This document shows, in pieces, positions 36,169-49,097 of a stretch of DNA of 64,000 nt. A program made the translations under genes and the position numbers. Origin of the DNA: Brasenia schreberi (taxonomy: Eukaryota; Streptophyta; Magnoliopsida; Nymphaeales; Cabombaceae); the NCBI GenBank assembly GCA_036023115.1, contig JAYKKT010000036.1, forward strand, positions 6,306,001 through 6,370,000. Reading direction: 5' to 3'. How positions within the stretch are numbered: position 1 is the stretch's first letter; every line of letters starts with the position of its first letter. Below the pieces are notes generated by a model that was given only the letters and a program-made list of their open reading frames with translations, did not search any database and was not told the DNA's origin.

Positions 36169-36957
36169 AATTTGGTATTGGAGCGTGTCGACAATCCACA
36201 ACATCCCTGCCATTTGATACAAGGTACGCTGATTGACTAAAGATGGATATGTTCATTTCTTGAGAACAGAAACCATACAACATTTTTGTTCGGTTCACCT
36301 ATAATGGATTAAAAGGGAGAAAGGAAGGGAAATGGGAGGAAGAACTTATCTATGAAACCACATTCTTTTCTTCGATCTACGATCCTCTCCTATTCTTCCT
36401 TTTTTCTTCGATATACGGTCTTTCAACTACAAATCAACCAAGAAGTAAAAGAATACTGAGAAATATCGACAAGAACAACAGAGAAAAGAAAAAAACGATC
36501 TTTTTTCTCGAAGAAGCAAATACAAGTCATGAACTCAAAGAAGAATGGGTTTATTTATAGAAAACCCAAAGCTCTATTTCTTAATCTCGCTTCTATATCT
36601 TAAAAACCCGAATGTCGGTAGAAAGACCTCAATTTTTTTCATCAAGCCAACGGTAGAAGCCGTGTGCTATCTTACTTATCTCTGCTAATAGAGATGACTG
36701 AAGGCGGTCGGTTGGAGACATAGGGGGTTGGACTAGCCTCCCGCCTCTTATCAGTGTTTTTCCAAAAAAATAATATGGAAAACAGGTAAAACTCGCTAGG
36801 GTCAAGAGAGAAGGACGACCGACGTATTGCTCGTGCCTGCAGTTGAAGGGGACAACGGCCGATGACCCAAAAGGTTGCTAATAGGCAGCAACCGCCCATC
36901 TACACCTTAAGAGGACAATGGTTAGTGGCCCAAAGGTGCCCAATGAGTGGTAGAGAT
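36169..36957. other. Segment between outer 5' LTR and inner Copia
   Basis: After the primer-site-like sequence, about 770 bases without recognisable gag. It holds A/G-rich and CTTC-rich stretches (36320-36520) and is not obviously part of either Copia coding region; possibly leader sequence or another insertion. Confidence 0.4.
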
Positions 36958-37627
36958 TGTTGGATTTAATGTGCATCACATTTAATTTATGTTGGTATCT
37001 CTAAATATTTAAATGATATATGTCAAAGTCTTAAAGTTTAAAAAGTCACATGTGAGGGACTTGTGCATGTGATGTCTAAAAGAAACAAAGTATAGTCCCA
37101 TATCAAAAATGTGAAAACCCATGTGTTCTTTTATATAGTTGGTAGCTCATGAACCTTAGTTAAAAGATTTTAGTGAGAACATGCTATACTACAAATGCCC
37201 GTGCACATGCACGGGGCTTGGGCTTGGGTTTGGGAATTGAAAATTATTTTCGGACTTCGGTCTACCTTTTTCCATAAAATTCTTTTAATCTACAATCAAG
37301 AGTGCACGCGAGAACAATTACGGAGCGAGAACGATCACAAAGAATAGTCGCGACAGTTGGATTGGATCCAAGATTTGTGATCCATCATGTACACTATAAA
37401 TATGGGATTAGGGCTCCTAATCTTGGACACTTTTCTTTCTGCACTCTCTCCTCTCTCGGTTCCCTACGTTCCCTCTACGCGTGACAGTTGTTGGAACCCT
37501 CATTCTCCAGTCATAAGCAATCGAAACATTGGTCGAGGTCGACTAGAAGTCAAGTACGTGCTTTTCGAGTTGTGTGTGCATTTTATCCTAGGAGAAAGGC
37601 GCAGGTACCTCTTGTATGTACTCATAG
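36958..37627 (+). repeat. 5' LTR of inner Copia
   Basis: Begins TGTTGGATTTAATGTG and matches 41134-41803 along its length. Contains a TATA-like CTATAAATATGGG (37394-37406), the likely LTR promoter. Confidence 0.9.
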
Positions 37628-40600
37628 CAGAACACTGATTTCTCTAAGATAAGTTCGCAAGGGCGACTCACCCTGATAAGTTTCTAATTTTACTTTTGCT
37701 TTTATTTTTTATAGACTTGATTATGACTTATTTTGGATCTGTGACTATTGTTTATGATTGGGATATATTTACATTTATTACATATTATTTTATTATGTAT
37801 GCATGTCTATGGTTCTTTTCAACATACTTAGATAAATTAATTTTTATCGTTATGAACATGTTTGCATCTGCTATCCTCTTACCTAAGGTCAACTTGACCT
37901 TGATGTAGAAAAAGTTTGTTAGTCCATATTTTAAACACTGACAACAATGTATGAAAATTTAGTTAACTATGGTAGGGTTGCATCTATATATCGAGTCGGA
38001 TTATCCCTTACTTGATGATACTGACCACAAAAACTCATATAAAATCATTGAGTAGAAGGAGAATGACACATTGTATCGTTGTTGTACTTTATCGGTACAA
38101 TCAAATATTTTATTTGATATATATAGTTCTTCCCTTTCCACGATAGCGAAAGATCTTTGAGCTACTTTGGATTGAAAATACAATACTAAATACCTCGTCT
38201 TTGAAAAGTATTTCATGGCTAAGTTCCTTAAGTATGTAGAGGAAAAATTTGTAATCGAATAGGCTCACGAATTTTAGTTTTTATGACATGGTCTGAAGGA
38301 AGCTGAAATGGAGCTGCTTGACAAGTTTATTGTTATGTTTATTATAGAAAATTTTTCTGTCTTGAGAGGGTTTTGGCCTAAATCTCAAGCATAAGAAGGG
38401 TAAGATGACCATTGATGATATAATAAGAGACATAGCAATGGAGGAAGAGTATAAAAGTCTGAAACCTATTATGCTTGTAGACAACACCTCTAAGGTTAAC
38501 CTGACGGTCGAAAAAAAACAACCTAGTGATCGTAAGGGAAAACCGACAAAGTATAAACAAAAAGTTAATATCTAAAATAAACCCAAGAATAAACCGTACT
38601 AGCTTTGTGGTCAGGTTGAACATTGGGCGAGGGATTGTCCTTCAAAGAAAGCCAAGAAACCTATGACAACTAATGGAGATATGACCAATATGATGGTGAC
38701 CACTATACCTTCTAGTGATGGGTATCTATTTCTTAAACCCCATCTCCTTTCTATTTATGAGCCATAATATTGGATAGTAAATACTGGGGTTAATATACAT
38801 GTTTGTATTGACTAGTGTTTGTTTGTGTCTTATCAAGTCATACGTGTGCGAACAATGACCTTAGGAGATTATTTGATTGCTAAAGTCAAGGGTGAAATGC
38901 GTGTAAACTTGAAGTTTTCTTCGAGAACGATTCTAACTTTTGAAGAAGTTAGACACATTACAACAATTCGCTAGAATATCTTCATTAGTCCTGCCTTAGT
39001 TAGGGAGGGATTAAAGTTAGACTACAAATGTAATAAAGTTGTTATTACACAACTTAGTACTGAGTGTTTCTTTGGTAAGGACTATTTGTGTGATGTAGAG
39101 TATTTGTTTAAAATTCATGTAGAATCATTTGTTGATTATTGTATAAATTTTAATGTTAATAAAGTCTCTATTTCTACTTCAACTTTTTCTGTGTACAATA
39201 TTAAATCATTTGATATATAGAATGCTAGGTTCGGTCATATAAACTTTGATTCCATGAAAAGAATTATGAACTTAAAGCTTATCCCTAAAATTGTCATAGA
39301 TAGTAAACACAAATGTGATATATATGTGCAAGCAAAGCAACCTAGAAAACATTTCCATATGATTAATAGGAGATTCAAGATTTTGAATTTGGTTCAGACT
39401 TATATTTGTGAATTCAATGGAATGACTATAAGGGATAATAACTGACCCAAAGAGAAGTAAACAACTTATGATATCGAAGGATGACAAATGTGGAGAGTGA
39501 TCCTTATTGTGTTATTTTCAGATCAGATGACTCTATGGAAATAACTGAACCAAGGAGAAGTAACAACCTATAATATCAAATGACTTTGGAAGTGACTTTG
39601 TTATTTTCAATGTCGAGCATGATCCTATCACCTTTCAATAGGCTATGACCTCACCCGATGTTAAGTTTTAGAAGGAAGCCGTTAATGATAAAATCCGATC
39701 AATTCTTTCTAATGATACTTTAAAATTGGTGAATTTACCTCCTGATTGTTATATTATGGGTAGAGGGATTTGTGGCTCGTGGGAATGAGTCTAAGGCATG
39801 TAAGTTTGTTAAATCATTATATGGTTTGAAGCAAACCCCTAACCAATGGCATGAAAAGTTTGATTATTTAATATCATCTTTTGTTTTCGTTTCTAATGAT
39901 TATGATAAGTGTCGATGGCAAGTCGGTCAATAATGCTTTCATCATTCTTTGCTTATACGTAGATGATATATTGTTGTTTGGTTCCAATATGAGAATAGTA
40001 AATGTGACTAAGTCATTCTTAAATAATAAGTTTGACATGAAGGACATGAGTATGAATGATGTGATTTTAGGACTTAAAATCATAAGGTTTATTGATGGTA
40101 TAGTAATTTCTCAATTTCACTATGTTGAGAAAGTTTTAGAGAGATTTGGATATACAAACTGTAGACTTGTTAGGATCTCATATGATTCATCTAAGGCTTT
40201 CTATAAGAATGAAAGTGGTATTCTTGTATCTCAACTATGATATTCTCATATTATTAGTAGTTTGGTGTATCTAACTAAATATATATGACTAGATATGTAT
40301 TTTCTATGTGTAAGTTCAGTAAATATACCAATTGTATAGATAAAACACATTGAAAAGCTGTATATAGAGTGTTTTACTGTGTGCGCAACAAAACCACTCA
40401 TTCCTAGTAATGTGAGAGAAGCCATCAAAAAGCTACTTTTCCTTGGACTACAATATGGTAAACATCCTTCAGAGTAACATCCAAGTCAAACTAAAGTCTA
40501 TTAGGTTTCTTATGTTTTATAGGTCATCACTATAGATTTTGTTAGATTAAAAGATAACATAGCTGATCCTTTGACTAAGGGTCTATTAGTAGCCTTAGTT

Positions 40601-41133
40601 GAGAAATTTATTGACAACTCAACCTAATTGAGTGGAGATCCCACGAAGTAGGTTAAATGTAGTAGTAACAAGCTATTGGTGAATAGGATGATATCTTATA
40701 TTATGTGATATTTTAAGTATCTTTGTATTTGTCCCCTATAAATCTAAAGTGTTATGACTACAAGTTTAGCAATAAATTATTCTCTGAATGAGATCGAGTC
40801 ATAAGACAATATGCTAGCAGTACATCCTTGGAGATGATGCCCCGCTATAAGAGAATTAGGTTGTTCCCTAAAGTCAATCATGAAAAAGGATATAGAAACA
40901 TGACTATTAATGAATCATCCCTATAGATCATGTCATAACCTTTTATTATATTGTTACCAATAGATACATTTATACCCAAGGTTCAGGTTTAAGACGTATG
41001 TTCACCTAGTTCTTATAAAGGTAGTATTGGATAACTTATGTAACATTTCAAACTGAAAGGTACCATTAGTGAAAGCATAATATGATGGTTGGGTAAATAT
41101 GACACTTTTACACTTAAGGACTTTGTGCGAGAT

Positions 41134-41803
41134 TATTGAATTTAATGTGTATTAATGACATTTAATTCATGTTGGTATCTTTAAATATTTAAATGATATA
41201 TGTGAAAGTCCTTAAGTGTAAAAAGTCACATGTGAGGAACTTGTGCATGTGATGACCAAGAGAAGACAAAGTTTAGTCTAATATCGAAAAACACGACAAA
41301 CCCATGTATCTTTTTATATAGTTGGTAGCTCATGAATCTTAGTTTAAAGAGCTTAGAGAGGACATGCTAGACCACACACGTGCGCACATACATGCCAGGT
41401 TGGGCCTACGCTTGGGCTTGGGTTTGAGAATTGTCTTCGATCTATCTTTTTACATGAAATTATTTTGATCTAACGATAAAGAATACACGCGAGAATGGTT
41501 GCGGAGTGGGAATGGTTACAAACCTGAATAGTCGTGATGGTTGGATCGGATTCAGGATTTGTGATCCATCATGCATACTATAAATATGGGATTAGGGCTC
41601 CTAATTCCGAACACTTTTCTTTATGCACTCACTCCTTTCCCAGTTCCCTTCATTCCCTCTGCATGTGATGTTTGTTAGAACCCTCTTTCTCCAACCATAG
41701 GCGATTAAGGCATTGGTCGAGGTCGACTCAAAGCCAAATACGTTCAAGTTGTGTGTACATTTTATCCTAGGAGGAAGGCATCAATACCCATACGTACTCA
41801 TAG
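41134..41803 (+). repeat. 3' LTR of inner Copia
   Basis: Matches the 5' LTR, including the TATA-like segment at 41578-41590. The first dinucleotide is TA instead of the canonical TG. Confidence 0.9.
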
Positions 41804-43487
41804 GGGGCACCGTACGTACTCAAAAAATTTACAAGACAATTTTAGTAGCAAATTTACAAGATAGAGAAATTTACTATTTTGTCCTCTGTCTCTTCTTGTA
41901 AATAAAAAAATTAGTTTAAATTATAGATGGTGCCTACAAATTTTATGAAATTGCAATCAGGTGCCTAGAATGTTTAGCTATTACTATTTATTGTCTGGCT
42001 AGTTAACTTTAGATGTTTAAGAATTAGATTTAAATTTTATTATCTCTTGCTTGTTTAATGTTTTTCCTTGAAATACATATACCTTGTAATTGTTATTTTT
42101 TGTAAATACCTAAAAATGATTACCATAATTTGTGTTTTTGACTTGGCAAAAGATGAAAAATTGAACAACCTTAGCTTCTAAATCTAGAAAAGGAGAATTC
42201 TGTTGGACTTGACATTAGAGGGTGTTTATTATGTGGTAAGGGAAACTAAAATGCCACCTGAACCTAAAGCAAAAGATGAGGAAAAGACAATTTACAAAAT
42301 CTTCTAAATAGATGATTCAATCACAAGACAATATATAAAGAACAACCCGGTTAGGGTATTTGAGGAATATGAAATGGTGAAAGAATTTTTGACTCTTTAA
42401 CTCCTAAATATGATACGACAATCAAATTGTATGTTCAACTATTCCTTTAAAATATAATTCTCATAAAATTAAAGGAGATAATGTAGTTAAACATGTGAGT
42501 TAAATGTTTGTTATGACTAGGAATTTGGTTGTAGCGAAATCGGTAATCCTAGACCCTATGCAGATATCGATTATTCTAAACAATCTAACTCCCTACTTGA
42601 ATATATTAACTGTTGCATTAAGATTGGGACCTTACTTCATACTTTTTTGAACATTCGATCAAACTTGCTATTGAGTAAGAGCATATGAACAACAATAAGA
42701 AACAATTTAAAGAAATCGCAGGAATATTCTTTCGGATCAAGTGCCTCAACTATGGAAAGATACGACACCTTATGAGGAACTATTGCAACCAAAATAAAAA
42801 TTAGTGCAACGCTCAATAATGCGAGCAAAAGGAAAAGCGGGAGGTGATATGTGTCATCTTTGTACATATACCATCCTATTTATGACTGATGAATGGATTT
42901 TGGAGTGACCCGTTATATCTCGAAGAGCAATGAGTGAGCTTTCAATCTAAAAGGATATAAGCCTAGAGAACATTATGGATATATGAGAAACAAGTCTTTT
43001 GATGATGTCCTAAGTGTTGGGTCCTTCAAGATTGTCATAGGAGGTACCTTAGTTGTTTTAATTAATGTATTGATTGTGCTATTTGTTAGGTATGATATGA
43101 TGTCTGTCTCTATTCTTGTAAAGAAAGAATTTGAGGTTAGGTTCATTCTAGGTAAGGTTATTGTAGAAAAAAATGATCGCATTTTCTTCTCTAGTTCATT
43201 TGATTCTAAATATGGTCTGTTCAAATTGAATATTAATGAAAATAAACTTTTTCTGCCTATATTGATTATGTCTTTTCTATTGATGTTAATGTATAACATA
43301 AATGTTAGAGCATATAAGTTGAGAAAATTAGCTAACTTTGACTTATTCCTTGGATTTCAAGAAAATACTTTAATAAGTATGAAGTCTGTACACAAGAAAA
43401 CATAACAAGAAAAATATTTTTTAAAGAAATAATTAAGGCAACAACCATATTAGAAATAATTCATACAAATATATGTGAACCTTTTAG

Positions 43488-44325
43488 GATAAGTCCATAT
43501 TTATTTATATTGGTCATTGATGAGTTAAACAAAATATATTCAAGATGAAGTACCTGGGTGTATGTTATTTGCAGATGATATTGTGTTAGTTGATGAGTTT
43601 AAGGAAAAAGTTAATAGAAAATTGGGACTATGAAGAGAAACGTTAGGCAGTAAAAGTTTCCAACTTAGTAGAACAAAGACATAATATATGAAATGCAACT
43701 TTGATCATTTGGGTACTTTAGAGGACATAGAAATTAAGATTAACTCACATTACATCTCTCATAAGAAAATTTTTAAATACCTACGGTTAATATTTTAAAG
43801 TGATAAAAAAAATGATGAAGATGTTATGCATAGTTTTAATGTTGGTTGGTCAAAATAGAGAGAGGCATAAGGTATTCTGTATAATAAGAAGATACCATTA
43901 AAGTTGAAAGATAAATATTATAGAACAACAATTAGATATGCTATATTTTATGGTTATGAGTGTTGGGCAGTTAATCATCAACATGCACAAAAGGTGTCCG
44001 TAGCATAAATGAAGATGTTGAGATGGAAGAGTTGTCATACAATGAAAGACTATATACATAATAAAGATGTTTAAGATAATTTAGACATGTAGAAAGACGA
44101 CCAAAGGAAGCTCTCCTAAGAAGATATGAAAAACTAGATTGTGAAAGGTTAAAAGAGAAAGAGGACAACTACAAAAGTGTTTAAAAGAAACTATAAAAAA
44201 TGATCTAGTTTATATTAAGTTAACTGGTAGCATGACACATGATAGGGTTATGTTAAAACAAAGAATCTATGTAGCCGACCCCATGTAGTATGAGAAAAGG
44301 CTTAATTGGTTGTTGTTTGGTATTT
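43488..44325 (+). mobile_element. RTE-type LINE fragment inside Copia integrase
   Basis: Starts within the RT palm (SPYLFILVIDEL), followed by the catalytic block CMLFADDIVLVDEFKEKVN, the C-terminal region (KKIPLKLKDKYYRTT, YGYECWAVNHQHAQK) and the 3' end (CCGACCCCATGTAGTATGAG...AAGGCTTAATTGG then TTG repeats). It is 5'-truncated, as is usual after LINE insertion, and riddled with stops. Copia integrase sequence is on both sides. Confidence 0.85.
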
Positions 44326-45045
44326 TAAAATAAAATATCATGCCTAAGACACATCAACAAAATAGTGTAAGTAAAAAATATAACATGACCCTATTGAATA
44401 TGATTAAGTCTATGTTAATAGATGTTTCTCTTTATAGGATATTTTGAAGAGAAGTAGTGATTACAACCATGTATATATTAAATAGAGTACAATGTTGTTT
44501 GCAATAATTAATTATTGGGGTAAGATTATATTCTCTACACTATATTAGATATAGTTTGTTAGAAAACCAGACTTTAATTATCTCAAGAGGTGAGATCTAT
44601 TTGCATATAAAAATCCTTGATCAGTATAGAAATAAACTAAATACTAGGTCATTGAGATGTATTTTTTTTTAATACCCAAAATGTTTCAAGGTATATAGTT
44701 TTATGATAAGGACCATGGTCTAATAGAAACTAAAATGTTGAATTCTTAGAAGATACTAAGAATGATATTCTCAAAGATGATGTAAGAGCACTCATGATCT
44801 AGTAAACCTAGATTGATTATCATTCGAACCCAAGGATACTAATCCAAATGATTTTCTTATAAGCATAGAAACTTTACGTGAACATAAAAGATCCAAGATC
44901 ACTCTGTCCTACTTTACAAAATAAACCATTTTACATTAAAAGCTTTTGGTTTACAAATATAATGAAGAAATAATCAAGTCATTATTCTCTTCAAAACAAA
45001 ATTGAAAACGAAAAACCTAAAACAGTAAGTTACAGAGACAAAATG

Positions 45046-45196
45046 TAACATATGATTGAAAACTATAGAGAAGAAACGAAATTCTATTCTCTTCCCTAAA
45101 CCTTATGGACAAGAATTGTTTACTGTAGGAAAAACTATCCTTGTCTTCTTGTTTGCTGCTTCTGCTTGGTTTTCATGCTGGTCATCGATTACTACA
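45046..45196 (+). repeat. Putative 3' LTR of the outer Copia element
   Basis: TGTAACATATGATTGAAAAC at its start and GGTCATCGATTACTACA at its end, parallel to 35998-36168. Confidence 0.55.
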
Positions 45197-46249
45197 TAAA
45201 GGTAGAATAAAGCCAATGATTGATTCCCATGCTAAGAAGTAAATCTTGAGTACCATGAGGAGCAAGAGGAGAGTCGTCACCACACTATTGACATTGACAA
45301 AATGCACCAGCCGCAATCTATGAATAACTTGTTGGCGATTTTACTGAAAATACATAAACCAAAATACTTTCTTTTCGAGGTATGCATGGAACTATTCTTT
45401 AGGCTATTTTGTAAGCTCTAGATTTCAAATTTTTCGAATGCAAAGAACATCGATAAATGCCTTGAGGATACAATGAAGAACCCTCGACTTGCTTTCCACA
45501 AGCTGAATTGGGTCTTTGACAACACCGGTACTTCAAGATAATGCAACGAGATTTTCTAGGGCCCAATAAATCTCACTCGTTTGAAAAAACTCTCTTGACT
45601 CAAAGAACATAGGTGAGGGAAGTCATGAGGCTAAGGGATGCTTACGAGAAGTCATGAGGCTAAGGGATGCTTATGAATGTGAGTTCCTTCCCTTTGACCA
45701 TAGACCAAATACCTTTTTATAAGCGTGACTTTTCAAATGTCCACTATTATGGCTCTAATTGCTGGCTTTATGAGCCAGCATGCCCATTCTGCCACGTAGT
45801 ACTGTAACCTTTCTCCATTTAATTCAATAATAGGTAGTGGGTATTATTTTCGAGATTTACACATAAGTAGGCAACCTTTGAGCCGGACAACTCTCTAATT
45901 GTAACTACACTGTAGTTTCATGCAATTTTAATTACATTTATATCCACTTTCACCATTATCATTTGCAAATTTCTGCGACATAACTCATGGCACATAACAA
46001 TGAACTACTCTCTTGGTAAAGGTGACGTTAGAACAAAACCAATATAAAAGTTCCTCTCCACGTTGTCACGAGGAAGAAGGGTGTTCACTTGCTCATCCTC
46101 ATGATAGCAAAGAAAAGAGAATTTTGCACGAAAGAGAGAGCACTGCACCTATAGAGGATACTTACCTCCAGCTAGAAGGAAACCATATCCTAAGATTTCC
46201 ATTGACACAAACTTCTCGCGTAGAGCCAGCCAGTCGCTTCTGCTACTGA
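45197..46249. other. Spacer with a 29-base tandem duplication
   Basis: No gene recognised. GTCATGAGGCTAAGGGATGC occurs twice 29 bases apart (45622 and 45651). It may be the leader of the Gypsy relic that follows. Confidence 0.45.
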
Positions 46250-47150
46250 CCATAGGCAATATCGAAAAACTACCTGTCAATCTGGCTCAATAAAAGTTGC
46301 TTTAAGCTATCTTGACCGAAGGCCTTTCAAGGAATGCTTGAAGCAACTCGGGGAAGCTTTCAGAGGCAAGCTGTCACTATGAAAGACTCTTGTTAGACAT
46401 GGAATAGTTCTTGGAAGAGATCTAACAAGCCACAAGTTCAAACCACCCGCCTTTGATAAGTATGATAGAAGAATGGACCCAACCAATCACCTAGTTTGTT
46501 ACAAGTCTATGGTAGCGATGCATGAGTTTGATGATGCCACCTTGTGCAAGATATTTTTAGTTACCTTGACAGGGAGGGAGGGGACACAAGGATATGGTTT
46601 CCAGCTTTATCTTCGCGTAGCATGTCTTTCAAAGATTTACAGAAAGCTTTCCTCCTAACCTCTATGAGCAGCAAGAAATAGTAGGTGGCATCTCATAGCT
46701 TAGTGAGAATTCGATAACGCAAAGATTAGACATTAAAAGAGTATTGGAAATGCTTCAACGAAGATTTTACACTGTAACCAGAAGGAAGCAAAAAGAAAGG
46801 GAACTCCAGGAAAGAAGAATTCTCCTTCCTCCACGAAAACCCAAAAACTGCCGGGTGCTGGCTGTTTATCGGCCAAATGTTGATTGACACTAGCAGCTCA
46901 ACTGTTATTTTAACTTACATCGACTTCGATAAGCTCCAAGTAGGACCAAGCCACCTGAAACCTTGCACGATCCCCCGTTTGGTTTCATTGGAGATAAGCT
47001 CCTACTCAAATGGATCATATTGCTTCTAGTTGCAGTCGGAGTGAAATCCCTGCTAAAGACGAGGAGTCTTTATCAATTTAACCCTCTTATAGATCCATAT
47101 TGGACCCCACTCTAGCGGATCATGCATTCATCCGATTGTCAACAACACAA
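46250..47150 (+). mobile_element. Gypsy-type LTR retrotransposon relic (gag-protease)
   Basis: The frame around 46440-46680 reads FKPPAFDKYDRRMDPTNHL, YKSMVAMHEFDDATLCKIF and LTLTGREG, matching the conserved plant Ty3/Gypsy gag segment (usual form ...YDGTTDPEDHL...M..H...DA..C..FP.TLTG.A..W). Around 46870-47000 a protease relic reads MLIDTSSSTVILTYIDFDKL where DTGSSAN...F.KL is expected, so the catalytic Gly is lost. Reverse transcriptase, integrase and LTRs were not found. Confidence 0.75.
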
Positions 47151-47177
47151 CAAGAGCGAATTTGACAAGGTTTTTCT

Positions 47178-47312
47178 TCTTCTTTTTTGTAGGTACGAGA
47201 GGAGACCAAAGCCTGGCACACACACCCACACATGCATCCTATGAGAGTCGAACTCCCACCAGCAGCAATGGTGCTACAGCACCCTGCCGTTGAGCTAATG
47301 CTCTCGGTGCGA
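47178..47312 (-). mobile_element. tRNA-derived SINE (minus)
   Basis: On the minus strand: AGAGCATTAGCTCAACGGCA (A box), GGAGTTCGACTCTC (B box), and a tail with CTACAAAAAAGAAGAAGAAA. The tRNA-like head is clear. Confidence 0.7.
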
Positions 47313-48960
47313 ATTTGACAGTTTTGCTACACAATAGTGATGTCTCTGCCTAGAACACCGTGAATGTGCTTCGTATCAAACAGAAAAGAAAAACTTCGCT
47401 CTGTATCGGGTCAAGCAACCGAAGAAGTAAATATTCTCCTTCTTGTAGGGGTGATATGAGAGAACCATTATCGGGAATAGGTTGCTAATGTGGTAATGGT
47501 AAAGTTCTGAAGAGATCAAATGCCACATACTCCATACAAGTTCGGGTGGAGTAGGGTTTCTTTTCTGTTTGGGATTTGGTAAGCCCATGGGATGCTCCTC
47601 TCTCCCAGTTATAGATGGGTACATTGATCCATGAAGAGGGGAAGAAAATGGGGCCCTTTTAGTCAAAGTTGGAGTTCTGAAGGAGATTGACTGACGGATG
47701 CGCGAACTCCTGATTTATGTTGATCTTCATTTGAACTTTGAGGAAGCAAAGAAGAAAGAGAAGCAAATCTTGAGGGTGAGAAAAGAGGCACAAACATGTG
47801 CCCATGAACCGGTTTAGCGGTTCTCCCTAGGGATTCCACAAGAGCCTAACTGTTACACTCAGTTATTCTGTCTCTCAAACCAGCAAACACGATCACTCCG
47901 TGCTTTGCAATTTTGGATATCTCACTTTTTCTGTATGCTTTGATGTTCATTGAAATACTTTGTATTCCTTTTGGGTAGGTTTAATTCATGGTATTAAACC
48001 CTACGTACCAGAACTATAGGCTTAGACTTGCATGGGTTTGAAACCACGGTTCTTTGTTTGATTCAAAGTGGAAATGACGCTTGAGTTTTCATGCAAGATA
48101 GGTAGCAACACGACAGAGGAGGCGCTTGGGTTTTCGTCTAAAGCCCAATGATCCAATTTTTATGTCTCATTTTCTTTTGGTGTAGATATTTTTGACTCAA
48201 ATTGAGCGCATGGAACCATAGTTTCATGACAGTAACATGTTTTGGATTTGAGGAACAATCAAATTTAAAACTATGAGCACCAAAATTGAGTTCCTGTTCC
48301 CTTCTAATCACGAATCAAGCACACCCTTGATGATCAACAAATATATCCATCTTTGATGGAAAAAAGAACAGGTTTGGGCACAAAGCAAGACAGGTCTAAA
48401 CAGTTTCTCTATTGATTGAGTTTAAATTTTCAACCTGAACTTGGTGCACCAAGTCTAGTAGAAAGAGAATGAATTTGACTTATGGAGACTATGGTTCCGA
48501 GGCTGAACTCGATAAAGAACTAGTCCAAGCAAACGAGTTCAATCTCCGTGCTGGGTTTAATTGTGTACGGTCAATGTTTTAGTACAAAGTTGGATCCATT
48601 CGTTATTCCGGTGTGAGCTGCAAGATTTGACTATTAAAATGGATCCAGATACTTGTATGAATATTTGCACCAAAAGCCTGATAAACTTGAGTTCCAATTA
48701 AGAACCTCAAATTTCTGATCGGAAAACATCAAAAGGTATTTATTTTTAGATGTAGTAATAATTTTACTCTAAGGATCGTAGTATCGTTGTTTAATAATGA
48801 CAGACCCAATAGGGTTCGGATCTGAATCCAGGATCGCATCAAAGCTAAAAGGTAGACTTCATTTACTGGATCCAGATGCAGACCCAAGTGGAACCTGAAT
48901 AAAAGAGATGCATGGTAACAGAAAAGTTTTGTTAATAATAAAGTCAATAGGAGAGAAAGA
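47313..48960. other. Spacer
   Basis: No gene recognised. Short minus-strand open frames at 47376-47666 and 48729-48983 carry no motif I know. Confidence 0.5.
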
Positions 48961-49009
48961 TGCCTTGTGGTTAACAGCCACACGCTCTAACCAACTGAGC
49001 TACTCCAGC
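48961..49009 (-). pseudogene. tRNA-Asn(GTT) pseudogene, 3'-truncated
   Basis: Reads GCTGGAGTAGCTCAGTTGGT then TAGAGCGTGTGGCTGTTAAC and CACAAGGCA. This is the acceptor 5' strand, D arm and full anticodon arm of plant tRNA-Asn with anticodon GTT. The sequence departs from tRNA right after the anticodon arm, so variable loop, T arm and 3' acceptor strand are missing. Confidence 0.85.
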
Positions 49010-49097
49010 TGATTAGTATTCACTATTGTATTCAAATATAAATAAAACTTAAGTGATTAAAAGTAGTTTTACGACGAAAAATAGAAAGATGCGTAAA

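Larger units (their letters stand above)
36958..41803 (+). mobile_element. Inner Copia-type LTR retrotransposon, degenerate
   Basis: Two LTRs of about 670 bases (36958-37627 and 41134-41803) bound a decayed Ty1/Copia element. In order: gag end with MTIDDIIRDIAMEEEYKSL (about 38400) and a CCHC knuckle relic (LCGQVEHWARDC, about 38605); protease relic WIVNTGVNIHVC; GAG-pre-integrase (ARFGHINFDSMKRIM, about 39230, and CDIYVQAKQPRKHF); most of the integrase is absent; reverse transcriptase with KFVKSLYGLKQTPNQWHEKF (about 39805) and the YVDDILLFGS catalytic motif (about 39955); and the RNase H end with DNIADPLTKG (about 40552). Frameshifts and stops are everywhere. The protease Asp-Thr-Gly has Asn for Asp. 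Clear divergence between the LTRs indicates an old insertion. Confidence 0.9.
35998..45196 (+). mobile_element. Outer Copia-type LTR retrotransposon, host of nested elements
   Basis: Short putative LTRs at 35998-36168 and 45046-45196 share a long run of similar sequence ending in ACTATCCTTGT...GGTCATCGATT. Directly after the first, TGGTATTGGAGC (36173-36184) resembles the initiator tRNA-Met primer site of Copia elements. Internal Copia sequence is found at 42140-43480: gag (WIDDS-like part), a zinc-knuckle relic, then VSILVKKEFEVRFILGKVIV and FDSKYGLFKLNI before the integrase. The integrase resumes at 44335-44700 (THQQNSVSKKYN, LLNMIKSMLIDVSLYR). A second Copia element (36958-41803) and an RTE LINE (43488-44325) interrupt it. 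The RT/RNase H region is missing. The boundaries and the claim that both LTRs belong together are inference. Confidence 0.6.

Noticed and set aside
39881..40240. A 119-residue host gene candidate
   Set aside because: The YVDDILLFGS motif shows it is Copia reverse transcriptase.
42983..43405. A 140-residue membrane-like protein
   Set aside because: It is the pre-integrase part of a Copia polyprotein (VSILVKKEFEVRF...KYGLFKLN), not a host gene.
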